The notes: generated by a model not told the origin, from the sequence alone. A stretch of 64,000 nucleotides of DNA from Imbricaverruca yamaguchii (GCA_034440575.1 JAOTOL010001615.1:521501-585500); one strand, 5' to 3'. Positions 47,343-58,955 are shown, counted from the stretch's first letter. Program-made: numbers and translations.

Positions 47343-47550
47343 GATCCATGGCGAGAAAGAGAAAGAGAGAGATAAAGAGAAAGAGAAAGAGAAAGAGAAA
47401 GAGAAAGAGAAAGAGAAAGAGAAAGAGAAAGAGAAAGAGAAAGAGAAAGAGAAAGAGAAAGAGAAAGAGAAAGAGAAAGAGAAAGAGAAAGAGAAAGAGA
47501 AAGAGAAAGAGAAAGAGAAAGAGAAAGAGAGAGAGAAAGAGAAAGATTAA
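47343..47550. repeat. (GAGAAA)n microsatellite, about 32 copies
   Basis: Almost pure AAAGAG hexamers, a polypurine tract. The plus strand reads as a K-E-K-E charged run and the minus strand as a stop-free F-L-F run. Confidence 0.97.
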
Positions 47551-47945
47551 AAGATATAAAGACAAAAAGAAGGAGAAAAAGAAAGAGAAATAGAAGGCGA
47601 AAGCGGAAGCGAAAGCGAAAGACAAAGACAAAGACAAATACAAAGACAAAGAAAAAGACAGAGACAAAGACAAAGACAAAGATAGAGTGAAGATGGAGGT
47701 AAGATACAGATAAAGACAAAGACAAATACAAAGACAAAGAAAAAGACAGAGACAAAGACAAAGACAAAGATAGAGTGAAGATGGAGGTAAGATACAGATA
47801 AAGAAAAAGAGAAAGGCAACGATGCAAATAAAGAGCAAAATATAGATGAAGGTCAAGAGGAAAAGAAAGGGAAAGGGAAAGATCAAGTGAAAAGGGCAGA
47901 CAATGAGAGAAAGATAGAGGCGGCGAGGAAGACCGCAAAGGAGGC
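47551..47945. repeat. Polypurine tract with an 88-bp tandem duplication
   Basis: GACAAA/AAAGAC-rich sequence. About 47,622-47,709 and 47,710-47,800 are near-identical 88-bp copies ending GAGTGAAGATGGAGGTAAGA. Confidence 0.9.
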
Positions 47946-48835
47946 AAAGATGAAAATATTGGGAAGCTGCACCGGTCTACACCACAGAGCGCCGCGCACG
48001 GCGTGGAATTTGTCGCAAGCACCGTGGATCCATGCGCGTCTGATCGCCACCAATGATGCGGTGGGGTCGGGCGGCCGATACCGTGGAGGTGCGTGGAGCG
48101 CCTCCACGCACACACCGTGTGCGGGGAGACAGCACGCACCATGCGGGTCGTGCACCGACAGTGCACACCAGGCCATGGTAAGCAGCTGACGAGCCTGGTG
48201 CCAGCGCCCGTGTCGCGCGTATCCTCTGTCCACGCACAGGCTCCTCTGTAGCGGCGGCCTTTTACGATGCAGAGCCTGCTCAAGGCGCCCGTGTGGAGCC
48301 CGACTACAATGCACGGGTCAAAGTTGAGCGAGGCGATTCGACCTTCGATGGATTCCGCAACGCTCAGAGCCGGGTCTGCCGGGTGCCGCCATCGTTAGGG
48401 GGGATTTTGTGGCGTGCCAGGAGGACGCCAGAATCCTGTGCGCTTCGCGACCTTGTGTGGTCAGCTTGATGTGCGGCCTGGCAGCCCACTGCGCTGGCCC
48501 TTCGGATGGAAATACACAACCGTCAAGGCCATCGTACCGCCTACACTCGGACATTCAGTCGCGAGCCCCGTTGCTAAATCTCCGGTGTTATCGCTTCATG
48601 GAAGTTGTCGACCAAGGAAAATCAGCCAAATGGGACCCACGCGTTCTCAGCTGCGTTTTTTTTTTTGCTTTATATTTTGCAATGCAAATTTAATCCACGA
48701 CTTCTTGCCGTATCCTTATCATGGTTTCGATGCAGTGGTATGCACCTTCTTGCCAGTGTGTACATACATACCACTGCGATGGACTACATAATTACATATA
48801 TCAGCTGCCAACGTCTGGTGTCGCTTAACCCGGCA
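47946..48835. other. Unique sequence, no gene recognised
   Basis: Frames here (for example 47,883-48,314 minus) continue out of the purine tract and show no domain. Holds a 10-bp-arm hairpin, listed next. Confidence 0.4.
48089..48111. repeat. Perfect inverted repeat, 10-bp arms, 3-base loop
   Basis: GTGCGTGGAG (48,089-48,098), loop CGC, CTCCACGCAC (48,102-48,111). Confidence 0.85.
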
Positions 48836-48970
48836 GTCACTGGGGTAATGACACTCACACGAGTCACTGTGGTAATGACACTCACACTAATCAATGTGGC
48901 AATGTCACTCACATTAGTCACTGGGGTGTTGTTACTCTCACGAATCATTGGTTTAATGTCACTCACACTC
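48836..48970. repeat. 27-bp tandem repeat, 5 diverged copies
   Basis: Units of GTCACTGGGGTAATGACACT plus CACACGA with many substitutions. Confidence 0.88.
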
Positions 48971-49554
48971 GCATCAAAAGCATGTCCTACTTGAGGTAAC
49001 TTGGTAGGCACTGCCATTTCAAAAATATTTACAGCCTCATTGACCTATCAGTGTTTGATTGTGTCGTATGCCAACCAGCAGACATTTCAGACATAAAAAG
49101 CAGCACCTGCGATTTATTTTGTTATGCCATTATACCATGACTTAGCATTGTACCTGGAAACAGACATGACCTATACTGACCTGACAGGCAAGGAGGTCTT
49201 TCGTAACCGATATATCGATTATATGATGACTAAAACACGTTTTCCAATCCTAAGTGGTCAGTATATTTGAATGAAATAAATATTATCAAAATCACCCAAA
49301 ATGACCTAGTTGAGATCACATGGCAACAAATTGATAACTGGCACACCAACTGCATCTCCATTGTTTTGTCAGTATACATTGGTCAGATTGGATGTCATAA
49401 CAGCCGGCAACGGTTCGAGACCTTAAAAACAACGCCTACGAACGAACCTTTTCGGAACTTGCTTCCAATACTGCGATCTTCGAAGCCTGATATATTTGTG
49501 TGTGCAGGGACATTGCGATGGTCCGAGACTTGGTGTTGACGCCAGTCACCATAG
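48971..49554. other. Unique sequence, nothing recognised
   Basis: Ordinary AT-rich spacer. A 90-codon plus-strand frame (49,267-49,539) has no known domain. Confidence 0.4.
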
Positions 49555-50895
49555 TTGAGGTCATCACCCCAGTGTCGTGACACAGTGTCGCCTGCATCAC
49601 TCCAGTGTCGTGACACAGTATCGCCAGCATCACCCCAGTGTCGTGACACAGTATCGCCTGCATCACCCCAGGCGTCATCACCCCAGTGTCGTGACACAGT
49701 ATCGCCTGCATCACCCCAGGCGTCATCACCCCAGGCGTCATCACCCCAGTGTCGTGACACAGTGTCGCCTGCATCACCCCAGGCGTCATCACCCCAGTGT
49801 CGTGACACAGTATCGCCTGCATCACCCCAGGCGTCATCACCCCAGGCGTCATCACCCCAGGCGTCATCACCCCAGGCGTCATCACCCCAGTGTCGTGACA
49901 CAGTGTCGCCTGCATCACCCCAGGCGTCATCACCCCAGTGTCGTGACACAGTATCGCCTGCATCACCCCAGGCGTCATCACCCCAGGCGTCATCACCCCA
50001 GTGTCGTGACACAGTGTCGCCTGCATCACCCCAGGCGTCATCACCCCAGTGTCGTGACACAGTATCGCCTGCATCACCCCAGGCGTCATTACCCCAGGCG
50101 TCATCACCCCAGTGTCGTGACACAGTGTCGCCTGCATCACCCCAGGCGTCATCACCCCAGTGTCGTGACACAGTATCGCCTGCTTCACCCCAGGCGTCAT
50201 TACCCCAGGCGTCATCACCCCAGTGTCGTGACACAGTGTCGCCTGCATCACCCCAGGCGTCATCACCCCAGTGTCGTGACACAGTATCGCCTGCATCACC
50301 CCAGGCGTCATCACCCCAGTGTCGTGACACAGTGTCGCCTGCATCACCCCAGGCGTCATCACCCCAGTGTCGTGACACAGTATCGCCTGCATCACCCCAG
50401 GCGTCATCACCCCAGTGTCGTGACACAGTATCGCCTGCTTCACCCAAGGCGTCATCACCCCAGTGTCGTGACACAGTGACGCCTGCATCACCCCAGGCGT
50501 CATCACCCCAGGCGTCATCACCCCAGTGTCGTGACACAGTGTCGCCTGCATCACCCCAGGCGTCATCACCCCAGGCGTCATCACCCCAGTGTCGTGACAC
50601 AGTGACGCCTGCATCACCCCAGGCGTCATCACCCCAGGCGTCATCACCCCAGGCGTCATCACCCCAGGCGTCATCACCCCAGGCGTCATACCCCAGGCGT
50701 CATCCCCCAGGCGTATCCCCCAGGCGTCTCACCCCAGGCGTCTCACCCCAGGCGTCATACACAGTGACGCCTGCATCACCCCAGGCGTCATCACCCCAGG
50801 CGTCATCACCCCAGTGTCGTGACACAGTGTCGCCTGCATCACCCCAGGCGTCATCACCCCAGGCGTCATCACCCCAGTGTCGCCTGCACAATTGC
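49555..50895. repeat. Two-module minisatellite, 15-bp A and 33-bp B units (48-bp composite)
   Basis: Module A is CACCCCAGGCGTCAT. Module B is CACCCCAGTGTCGTGACACA followed by GTATCGCCTGCAT or GTGTCGCCTGCAT. B's centre, GTGTCGTGACAC, is an inverted repeat (GTGTC/GACAC). The common order is B-A, but A is repeated 1 to 5 times between Bs. Both lengths are multiples of three and the units lack stops, so a 451-codon frame on the plus strand and 401- and 417-codon frames on the minus strand are all open. 50,690-50,765 holds A-type copies with 1-3-base deletions. Confidence 0.97.
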
Positions 50896-51099
50896 AAGGA
50901 GGCTCGATAGAAATCGAGGTGGTGGGTGTGTGTGCGTGCGTGTGTGTTTTCACATCATTTTCACGAAGTGCCGAGGACACCTACCTGTCGGTGCAAATAT
51001 GGAGATTTGGTGATCGCCATTAATGCATGTGTATATATATTTGGATGTATGCCTACATTTATATGTAAGTACTCTGAAAATAATTACCATCGTGTAACA
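50896..51099. other. Short unique spacer with GT and TA patches
   Basis: GTGTGTGCGTGCGTGTGTG near 50,928-50,948 and ATATATAT near 51,032. Ends in TGTAACAG, a possible splice acceptor. Confidence 0.5.
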
Positions 51100-51241
51100 G
51101 CATGAGGAGCGGCGTTCCCTCCGGTTACGCTATGGCAGGCACTTATCGGCGAGAATCGCAGCCGGACCTGTACGACCCCGGACACGTTCCGCCTGACTCG
51201 TTTTACTCTCGGCCTTCCCACACGCCGCCGGCCGGCGGAAC
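51100..51241 (+). CDS. Candidate coding exon (unproven)
   Basis: After an AG at about 51,099 the frame reads non-repetitively and with balanced composition: S-G-Y-A-M-A-G-T-Y-R-R-E-S-Q-P-D-L-Y-D-P, then a P/S/Y-rich stretch. It reaches a possible donor (ACAG before GTCAGC) at about 51,241, where the 12-bp array's theme begins. The tyrosine- and proline-rich sequence looks like a disordered cytoplasmic tail, but I recognise no family. It could equally be a chance frame: it stays open to 51,566 through the array, and the minus strand is open too. Confidence 0.2.
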
Positions 51242-51285
51242 AGGTCAGCAGCCGGAGGACCGGTACCGCTCCGGCGCCGGACCGG

Positions 51286-51432
51286 GTCGGCCGGGTCAGC
51301 AGCCGGGTCAGCAGCCGGGTCAGCAGCCGGGTCAGCGGCCGGGTCAGCAGTCGGGTCAGCAGTCGGGTCAGCAGTCGGGTCAGCAGTCGGGTCAGCAGTC
51401 GGGTCAGCAGTCGGGTCAGCAGCCGGGTCAGT
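51286..51432. repeat. 12-bp tandem repeat, about 12 copies
   Basis: GGGTCAGCAGCC, switching to GGGTCAGCAGTC. The plus strand encodes G-Q-Q-P and G-Q-Q-S repeats, the minus strand D-P-T-A. Confidence 0.95.
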
Positions 51433-51744
51433 CAGTGGCGCGGCGCGGCGCCCGAAAGGACACACGCGGCCGGCGACCGGGACACACACGCCGCCGGCCG
51501 CCGGCCACCGGCCAAACAGATGCCCGGCCGCCGCCGCGCGCGCCTCCGGCCGCCGGCAAACAGTGATTTGGCCGCGCGCAAGTCGGCCAAACACAGCGCA
51601 GCCGCCGGCAGACCCCGTCATTGGCGGGCCATGTGCGGTGGCCGCGCCGACCCAGCTGCCGGCTGGACGGTGTCCGCGAGGCGGTGGCACTCCACCCGCA
51701 CATCAAACAAACAGGCCGACGCGGCCGGCCGGAATGTGCCGACC
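51433..51744. other. GC-rich CpG block
   Basis: CpG-rich, GCCGGC-rich spacer between two arrays; no gene recognised. Confidence 0.45.
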
Positions 51745-52690
51745 GGCGGCTGTGTCCGGCTGGCGGCTGTGTCCGGCTGGCAGCTGTGTCCGGCTGGCGG
51801 CTGTGTCCGGCTGGTGGCTGTGTCCGGCTGGCGGCTGTGTCCGGCTGGCGGCTGTGTCCGACTGGCGGCTGTGTCCGGCTGGCGGCTGTGTCCGGCTGGT
51901 GGCTGTGTCCGGCTGGCGGCTGTGTCCGACTGGCGGCTGTGTCCGACTGGCGGCTGTGTCCGGCTGGCGGCTGTGTCCGGCTGGCGGCTGTGTCCGGCTG
52001 GCGGCTGTGTCCGACCGGTGGCTATGTCCGGCTGGCGGCTGTGTCCGGCTGGCGGCTGTGTCCGACCGGCGGCTGTGTCCGGCTGACGGCTGTGTCCGGC
52101 TGGCGGCTGTGTCCGGCTGGCGGCTGTGTCCGGCTGGTGGCTGTGTCCGGCTGGCGGCTGTGTCCGGCTGGCGGCTGGCGGCTGTGTCCGGCTGACGGCT
52201 GTGTCTGGCTGGCGGCTGTGTCCGGCTGGCGGCTGGCGGCTGTGTCCGGCTGACGGCTGTGTCTGGCTGGCGGCTGTGTCCGGCTGGCGACCGGCGGCTG
52301 TGTCCGGCTGACGGCTGTGTCCGGCTGGCAGCTGTGTCCGGCTGGTGGCTGTGTCCGGCTTGCGGCTGTGTCCGGCTGGCGGCTGTGTCCGACCGGTGGC
52401 TATGTCCGGCTGACGGCTGTGTCCGGCTGGCGGCTGTGTCCGACCGGCGGCTGTGTCCGGCTGGCGGCTGTGTCCGGCTGGTGGCTGTGTCCGGCTGACG
52501 GCTGTGTCTGGCTGGCGGCTGTGTCCGGCTGGCGGCTGGCGGCTGTGTCCGGCTGGCGGCTGGCGGCTGTGTCCGGCTGGCGGCTGTGTCCGACTGGCGG
52601 CTGTGTCCGGCTGGCGGCTGTGTCCGGCTGGCGGCTGTGTCCGACCGGCGGCTGTGTCCGGCTGGCGGCTGTGTCCGGCTGGCGGCTGGT
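51745..52690. repeat. Minisatellite, 17-bp unit, about 55 copies
   Basis: The unit is CGGCTGTGTCCGGCTGG with TGGCTG, TCCGACTGG, TCCGACCGG and TGACGG variants and several 6-8-bp internal partial duplications (GGCTGGCGGCTGGCGGC). Runs of the same variant order recur (for example around 52,010 and 52,390), so blocks of many units were copied together. Confidence 0.97.
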
Positions 52691-52874
52691 GCCGCGGCAG
52701 TGACTTGCTGCCACAGTTGGGCTCTGGTCGGACGTAGGCGGGCCGATTTGCTTCGTGATTCGCAACGTAACACGACTGGTTGCCCAGAGGCTTCAACGGA
52801 CATAGACGAGCCGAATTGCAAAACGACGCACTAGCCTCACGTGCAGTCCGGCATGAACGCGTGTACTAAATGTG
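52691..52874. other. Short unique spacer
   Basis: Nothing recognised. Confidence 0.5.
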
Positions 52875-52892
52875 ATTTAACCATGGTTAAAT
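52875..52892. repeat. 18-bp perfect palindrome
   Basis: ATTTAACCATGGTTAAAT is its own reverse complement. It sits at the inner end of dispersed repeat copy B. Confidence 0.9.
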
Positions 52893-53130
52893 TGAAGTTA
52901 CTATTATTAGCTACTAACACGGGGCAGCCTACATGGTAAACGGAATGGGCAAATTGCCTCTTTGTCCGCACGGTAAAGAACCCTCGGTGCTCCTCGACAA
53001 GAGTAGGCTGATGTCGGCACCGTGGCAAAATCTACCTTTTTGCCAACCCTCCCCATCTCTCTATATACTATCTTGCAGAGGAATAAAGCAAACTAAGCTT
53101 TAAACATCCGGGAAATGTTCCCTGTCCGCT
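52890..53130 (-). repeat. Dispersed repeat copy B
   Basis: The reverse complement of about 52,905-53,040 aligns with 545-665, and weaker similarity continues to about 53,130. It shares GAGCACCGAGG, TTTACCGTG, GGACAA-GAGGCAATTTG and CCGTGTTAGTAG. Family and class unknown. Confidence 0.7.
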
Positions 53131-53271
53131 TCCGCTTTCAACATCTTAGCGTCACATGCACATCCCTTGAACTCGGTCGAAAAACACATTCGACTGAATA
53201 GGCGTCGCAAAATATCTCTTTAATCTGGTTCTAAACACACCCACCTTTTCCTTTGGCTGCGAGGAGTTGTG
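53131..53271. other. Short unique spacer
   Basis: Nothing recognised. Confidence 0.5.
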
Positions 53272-53660
53272 ACAATTGTGCCGTGAGTGTGACAGTTGGG
53301 TCGTGAGGTGTGATAGGTGGTGAGATGGTGTGATAGTCGTATCATGAGGTGGTGTAGCAGTTTGGTCGTGAGGAGGTGTGATAGGTCGTCAGATGATGTG
53401 ACAGTTGTGTTGTTAAATAATGTGACAGTTGGATCGTGAAGTAATGTGCCAGTTAGGTCGTGGAGTGGTGTGTTAGTTGGGTCGTGCAGTGGTATGATGC
53501 TTGGATTGTGAGGTGACAGCTTTAAAGTTGTGGGACAGTTGTGAGGTAGTGCGAAGGTATGCAATCACGTAGTGCGATGATTTGACCGTGAGGTGGTGTA
53601 ATACTGTGTCATGATGAAGTGGTGTGACAGTTGGATCGTGATGTGGTGTGAGAATGTGGC
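53272..53660. repeat. Diverged minisatellite, 24-bp unit, about 15 copies
   Basis: Units of GTTGGGTCGTGAGGTGGTGT plus GACA, strongly mutated with indels; one of the oldest arrays in the window. Confidence 0.85.
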
Positions 53661-53689
53661 ATTGATGGAGAGAGGTATAGATAAAGACT

Positions 53690-53990
53690 GAGATAGAGAT
53701 AGATAACATGGAGATATAGAGATATAGAGATAGATAACATAGAAATAGAGAGATATAAGATAGAAATACAGATAGAGATAAACATAGAGCTAGAGATAGA
53801 GTTAGAGATAGAGATAGAGATAGGTATAGAGATGGAGATGGAGATGGAGATGGAGATGGAGATGGAGATGGAGATGGAGATAGAAATGGAGATGGAGATT
53901 GAGAGAGATGGAGAGAGCCAGAGAAAGAAAGAGAGTGAGATAGAGAGAGAAAGGGACAGAGAACACCAATGAGAATAGGGATGAGAGAGA
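53690..53990. repeat. (GATAGA)n/(GATGGA)n purine-rich microsatellite
   Basis: Hexamers of GATAGA become GATGGA (pure at about 53,829-53,880), then GAGAGA. The degeneration is gradual in both directions. Confidence 0.95.
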
Positions 53991-54436
53991 TAGAATCAGA
54001 TGGAGAGTGCGAAGTATGCGGTGTGATCTTCCATTATCGATTTCGAATGCTCGAACCTGACCAACTGCATCCCAACTACACCCGGCGTGACTTCAATTCG
54101 AGTCGAAGCAGCAGTGGCATCGCCGCAGCCTTCGCTGGGTAATCACTATTTAATTTGCTCGTTAAGGTTGCGTGCCGCGGTGACCGCGCAACTGCTGCTA
54201 AATGCACGCGCCGAGTGGAACTGAAGCTCTGCAGCCGGCATCACATTTGACAGCTGTTTATTGCGCGCACTCTGCGAAAGCAAAAGATGAAACACGGATA
54301 CGCGAGGAGCCGACAGCCAGCCAAGCGCGCTCCGTCCGCGTTCGACCGTCTGCACGCTCTTCGACTGGTGCGGTCGAGTAGCGTTGCCGTGACCGCTGTG
54401 CAGGCGTGCAGCGTGCGTGTCGACTGGCCGACCGAC
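53991..54436. other. Unique sequence, nothing recognised
   Basis: A non-repetitive stretch, GC-rich from 54,300. Short frames only. Confidence 0.4.
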
Positions 54437-54880
54437 CGCTGCGTCGGGCCGCCGCGTCAGGCCGCTCTCCGTCGGGCCGCTCTCCGCCGGGCCGCTCTCC
54501 GCCGGGCCGCTCTCCGCCGGGCAGCTCGACGTCGGACCGCTCTCCGTCGGGTCGCTGCGACGGACCGTTCTATCGGACCGCTCTCCGCCGGACCGCTCTC
54601 CGCCGGGCCGCTGCGTCGGGCCACTGCGTCGGGCGTTTACGGACCGCTTGCGGGTGCTGCGACGGACCGTTCTATCGGACCGCTCTCCGCCGGACCGCTC
54701 TCCGCCGGGCCGCTGCGTCGGGCCACTGCGTCGGGCCGTTCTATCGGACCGCTCTCCGCCGGACCGCTCTCCGCCGGGCCGCTCTCCTCAGGCCGCTCTC
54801 CGCCGGGCCGCTCTCCGCCGGGCCGATGCGCCGGGCCGATGCGCCGGGCCGCTCTCCGTCGGGCCGCCGCCTCGGGCCGC
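54437..54880. repeat. GC-rich minisatellite, 15-bp unit with a 102-bp higher-order duplication
   Basis: The base unit is GGGCCGCTCTCCGCC with GCGTC and CCACTGCGTC variants. A block starting CTGCGACGGACCGTTCTATC at about 54,555 repeats 102 bp later at about 54,657 and partly again near 54,735. Confidence 0.93.
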
Positions 54881-55009
54881 CCTTCCGTCAGTGTCGATTG
54901 CTGCCGACGGCTCCGGCACGTCGTCCCAATTGCTTCATCTCTGTGACCTTGCCTCAACAGGGGTGCGCGGGTGCAAAAGCATCAAAAGCAATAGGAGAGC
55001 GGAGACGAG

Positions 55010-56535
55010 CCAGACAGTGGAGCGTCTGGACTGCAGGCCAGCCAGACACTGAGGCGTCTGGACTGCAGGCCAGCCAGACAGTGGGGCGTCTGGACTGCAG
55101 GCCACCCAGACAGTGGGGCGTCTGGACTGCAGGCCAGCCAGACAGTGGGGCGTCTGGACTGCAGGCCAGCCAGACAGTGGGGCGTCTGGACTGCAGGCCA
55201 GCCAGACACTGAGGCGTCTGGACTGCAGGCCAGCCAGACAGTGGGGCGTCTGGACTGCAAGCCAGCCAGACAGTGGGGCGTCTGGACTGCAGGCCAGCCA
55301 GACAGTGGGGCGTCTGGACTGCAGGCCAGCCAGACAGTGGGGCGTCTGGACTGCAAGCCAGCTAGACAGTGGGGCGTGCTGCAGGCCACCCAGACAGTGG
55401 GGCGTCAGGACTGAGGCCAGCCAGACAGTGGGGCGTCTGGACTGCAGGCCAGGGGGGGCCAGCCAGACAGTGGGGCGTCTGGACTGCAGGCCAGCCAGAC
55501 AGTGGGGCGTCTGGACTGGCGCTAGTGGGGGTCTGGACTGCAGGCCACCAGACAGTGGGGCGTCGGACTGCAGGCCACCAGACAGTGGGGCGTCTGGACT
55601 GCAGGCCAGCCAGACAGTGGGGGCGTCTGGACTGCAGGCCAGCCAGACAGTGGGGCGTCTGGACTGCAGGCCAGCCAGACAGTGGGGCGTCTGGACTGCA
55701 GGCCAGCCAGACAGTGGGGCGTCTGGACTGCAGGCCAGCCAGACAGTGGGGCGTCTGGACTGCAGGCCAGCCAGACAGTGGGGCGTCTGGACTGCAGGCC
55801 AGCCAGACAGTGGGGCGTCTGGACTGCAGGCCAGCCAGACAGTGGGGCGTCTGGACTGCAGGAGCCAGACATGGGGCGTCTGGACTGCAGGCCAGCCAGA
55901 CACTGGGGCGTCTGGACTGCAGGCCAGCCAGACAGTGGGGCGTCTGGACTGCAGGCCAGCCAGACAGTGGGGCGTCTGGACTGCAGGCCAGCCAGACAGT
56001 GGGGCGTCTGGACTGCAGGCCAGCCAGACAGTGGGGCGTCTGGACTGCAGGCCAGCCAGACAGTGGGGCGTCTGGACTGCAGGCCAGCCAGACAGTGGGG
56101 CGTCTGGACTGCAGGCCAGCCAGACAGTGGGGCGTCTGGACTGCAGGCCAGCCAGACAGTGGGGCGTCTGGACTGCAGGCCAGCCAGACACTGGGGCGTC
56201 TGGACTGCAGGCCAGCCAGACAGTGGGACGTCTGGACTGCAAGCCAGCCAGACAGTGGGGCGTCTGGACTGCAGGCCAGCCAGACAGTGGGGCGTCTGGA
56301 CTGCAGGCCAGCCAGACAGTGGGGCGTCTGGACTGCAGGCCAGCCAGACAGTGGGGCGTCTGGACTGCAGGCCAGCCAGACAGTGGGGCGTCTGGACTGC
56401 AGGCCAGCCAGACAGTGGGGCGTCTGGACTGCAGGCCAGCCAGACAGTGGGGCGTCTGGACTGCAGGCCAGCCAGACAGTGGGGCGTCTGGACTGCAGGC
56501 CAGCCAGACAGTGGGGCGTCTGGACTGCAGACCTT
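55010..56535. repeat. Minisatellite, 32-bp unit, about 47 copies with a damaged zone
   Basis: Units of GGACTGCAGGCCAGCCAGAC plus AGTGGGGCGTCT. Most are identical; A/C (ACACTG) and G/A (CAAGCC) variants recur. 55,370-55,625 and 55,860-55,875 hold units with deletions and insertions. 590 plus-strand and 616 minus-strand codons are open through the array (32 x 3 = 96 bp). Confidence 0.98.
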
Positions 56536-56744
56536 GTAGACCCAGGGGGCTTTCTGTAGTCTCATGCTTGCCTACCGTAGATCTGCAGGTCTCCATGGGT
56601 CTCCCGCAATCAAATGGGTCCTCCTGTAGGCCAGGGACGCCTTTCCAATACGGGATCCTCGGCAAGGGGTGTCTGGCCCCTCTCGCCATATCATTGAGGC
56701 ACACATCCTTCCCCCTCCCTCTTCTCGTTCCGCCGCCCATGAAG
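56536..56744. other. Array flank, unique
   Basis: Retains scattered CTGCAGG and AGGCCAG words like the 32-bp unit, so it may be fully eroded array. Confidence 0.4.
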
Positions 56745-56885
56745 GTCAGGCAGTCTGTGGTGAGAACTACAGGGAAGCCAGACAATCTGTGGTGGGACAG
56801 GTGTGGTGAAGGTCAGACAGTCTGTGGTGGGAACTACTGGGAAGCCAGACAGTCTGTGCTGCATAACTCTGGACCGGCCAGATAA
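56745..56885. repeat. Eroded copies of the 32-bp unit
   Basis: CAGTCTGTGGTG, AACTACNGGGAAGCCAGAC and GGCCAGATAATGGGGCG words line up with the main array's CCAGACAGTGGGGCGTCT theme, with a roughly 65-bp super-period. Confidence 0.65.
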
Positions 56886-57735
<850 letters not shown>

Positions 57736-57948
57736 AAATGGATCAATGTCTGTATCCGCAACGTCAATAAACGAATATAACTGTACATGTCACTAGGTGA
57801 AATAACTTACCAGTTATCATCAAACGAAACGAAGAAAACAATACGATCAATCGAAAACCAAGACAGAAAACTTGCTAAGGCTAAATGCGCTCTTCTCTTC
57901 AACAGCCAATGCATCAGAGAAGATATCCTGCCAAAATATACCGACATA

Positions 57949-57953
<5 letters not shown>

Positions 57954-58012
<59 letters not shown>
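57954..58012. repeat. (TA)n microsatellite
   Basis: About 29 TA units. Confidence 0.97.
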
Positions 58013-58015
<3 letters not shown>

Positions 58016-58955
58016 CCACCCCATTCCTCACATTTTTTTTTCAACGCTGGACCTATTCTACCGTTTCAAGGTATGGTAATTTGGAGCCCCACAACGTGCG
58101 TGACAGTAGGAACCATTAAAGTTTTTAGATCGACCGCATTATTTTCCCAAAATGGTATTCCTTGCAGGAAATAAAACTGCGACCGTTGATAAACGTTTAA
58201 CGTTCACTGGGCTTAAAATTGTTCATTGTATTGCAGGCCGTAAAAGACACCAGCTGTATTCTGAAAATCTGATAACTTGACGCCAGAGTCACCCACGAGC
58301 CCATCAATGACCTACGCCATCGGGTAACACCACGTTCAGTGTCAGGATAAAACGGGCTTCGAGGTGAATGTGAAGAGACGGATAGTGCGAAAGTCCACCG
58401 CCCGATCCCTATGATCTGATTGCCAGGGCGAACAACATTCGCTGTGTGGAGGCGGAGAAGCGTAAAGGCCAAGGCGAGATACAGTGTTACGAACCCAAGG
58501 ACATAAGAGCAGGAAAGCTCTCCAGCTCAACTGGTCGGAGCTTGTCCCACCCCTCGTCTTTCCGTCTGTGTTTCAGCTCCGTTGTAGGTGCGGGTGTGCA
58601 ACGCTTCCGCCAGCAAACGCCCACTTCGACACACAGAACGGCTGAGCTGAGGTACGGTCACTCAGACCGCTGCACAATACGCAGCAAACACACATCCAGA
58701 GCAGCTGGCAGAACATGAGCGAGGCGCGCGCCGCGACACACGTCAGATGGATGATGATCGCGAGTGTTCACATAAGTTCCCGCATAATAATACAGGTGGC
58801 CGCCGATCAAAAATAAATCGGGAAAGATACTATGAGATAACTATGGAAAATGGTAGCCACAGTTCCGCAGGGCATGACAATGCTCTTTCAGCTTGCGTTC
58901 GTTGTTCGGACACTATTCTTTGCTGGTGCATTGTAGCAAACCCATAGTCAAATAC
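58013..58955. other. Unique sequence, nothing recognised
   Basis: Ordinary sequence; frames up to about 91 codons with no known domain. Confidence 0.4.

Noticed and set aside
49555..50895. CRISPR-like alternation of conserved B and variable A
   Set aside because: The A segments are copies of one 15-mer, not diverse spacers.
49436..50910. Frames of 400-450 codons on both strands read as repetitive proteins
   Set aside because: They are stop-free translations of 15- and 33-bp repeat units, open on both strands at once; no start context, splice sites or non-repeat domain.
51618..52821. Frames of 370-390 codons with Q-P-D-T-A-A repeats
   Set aside because: 17-bp array read in several frames on both strands.
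54935..56885. 590- and 616-codon frames on opposite strands
   Set aside because: Entirely the 32-bp array (frame period 96 bp) plus flank; both strands open for the same reason.
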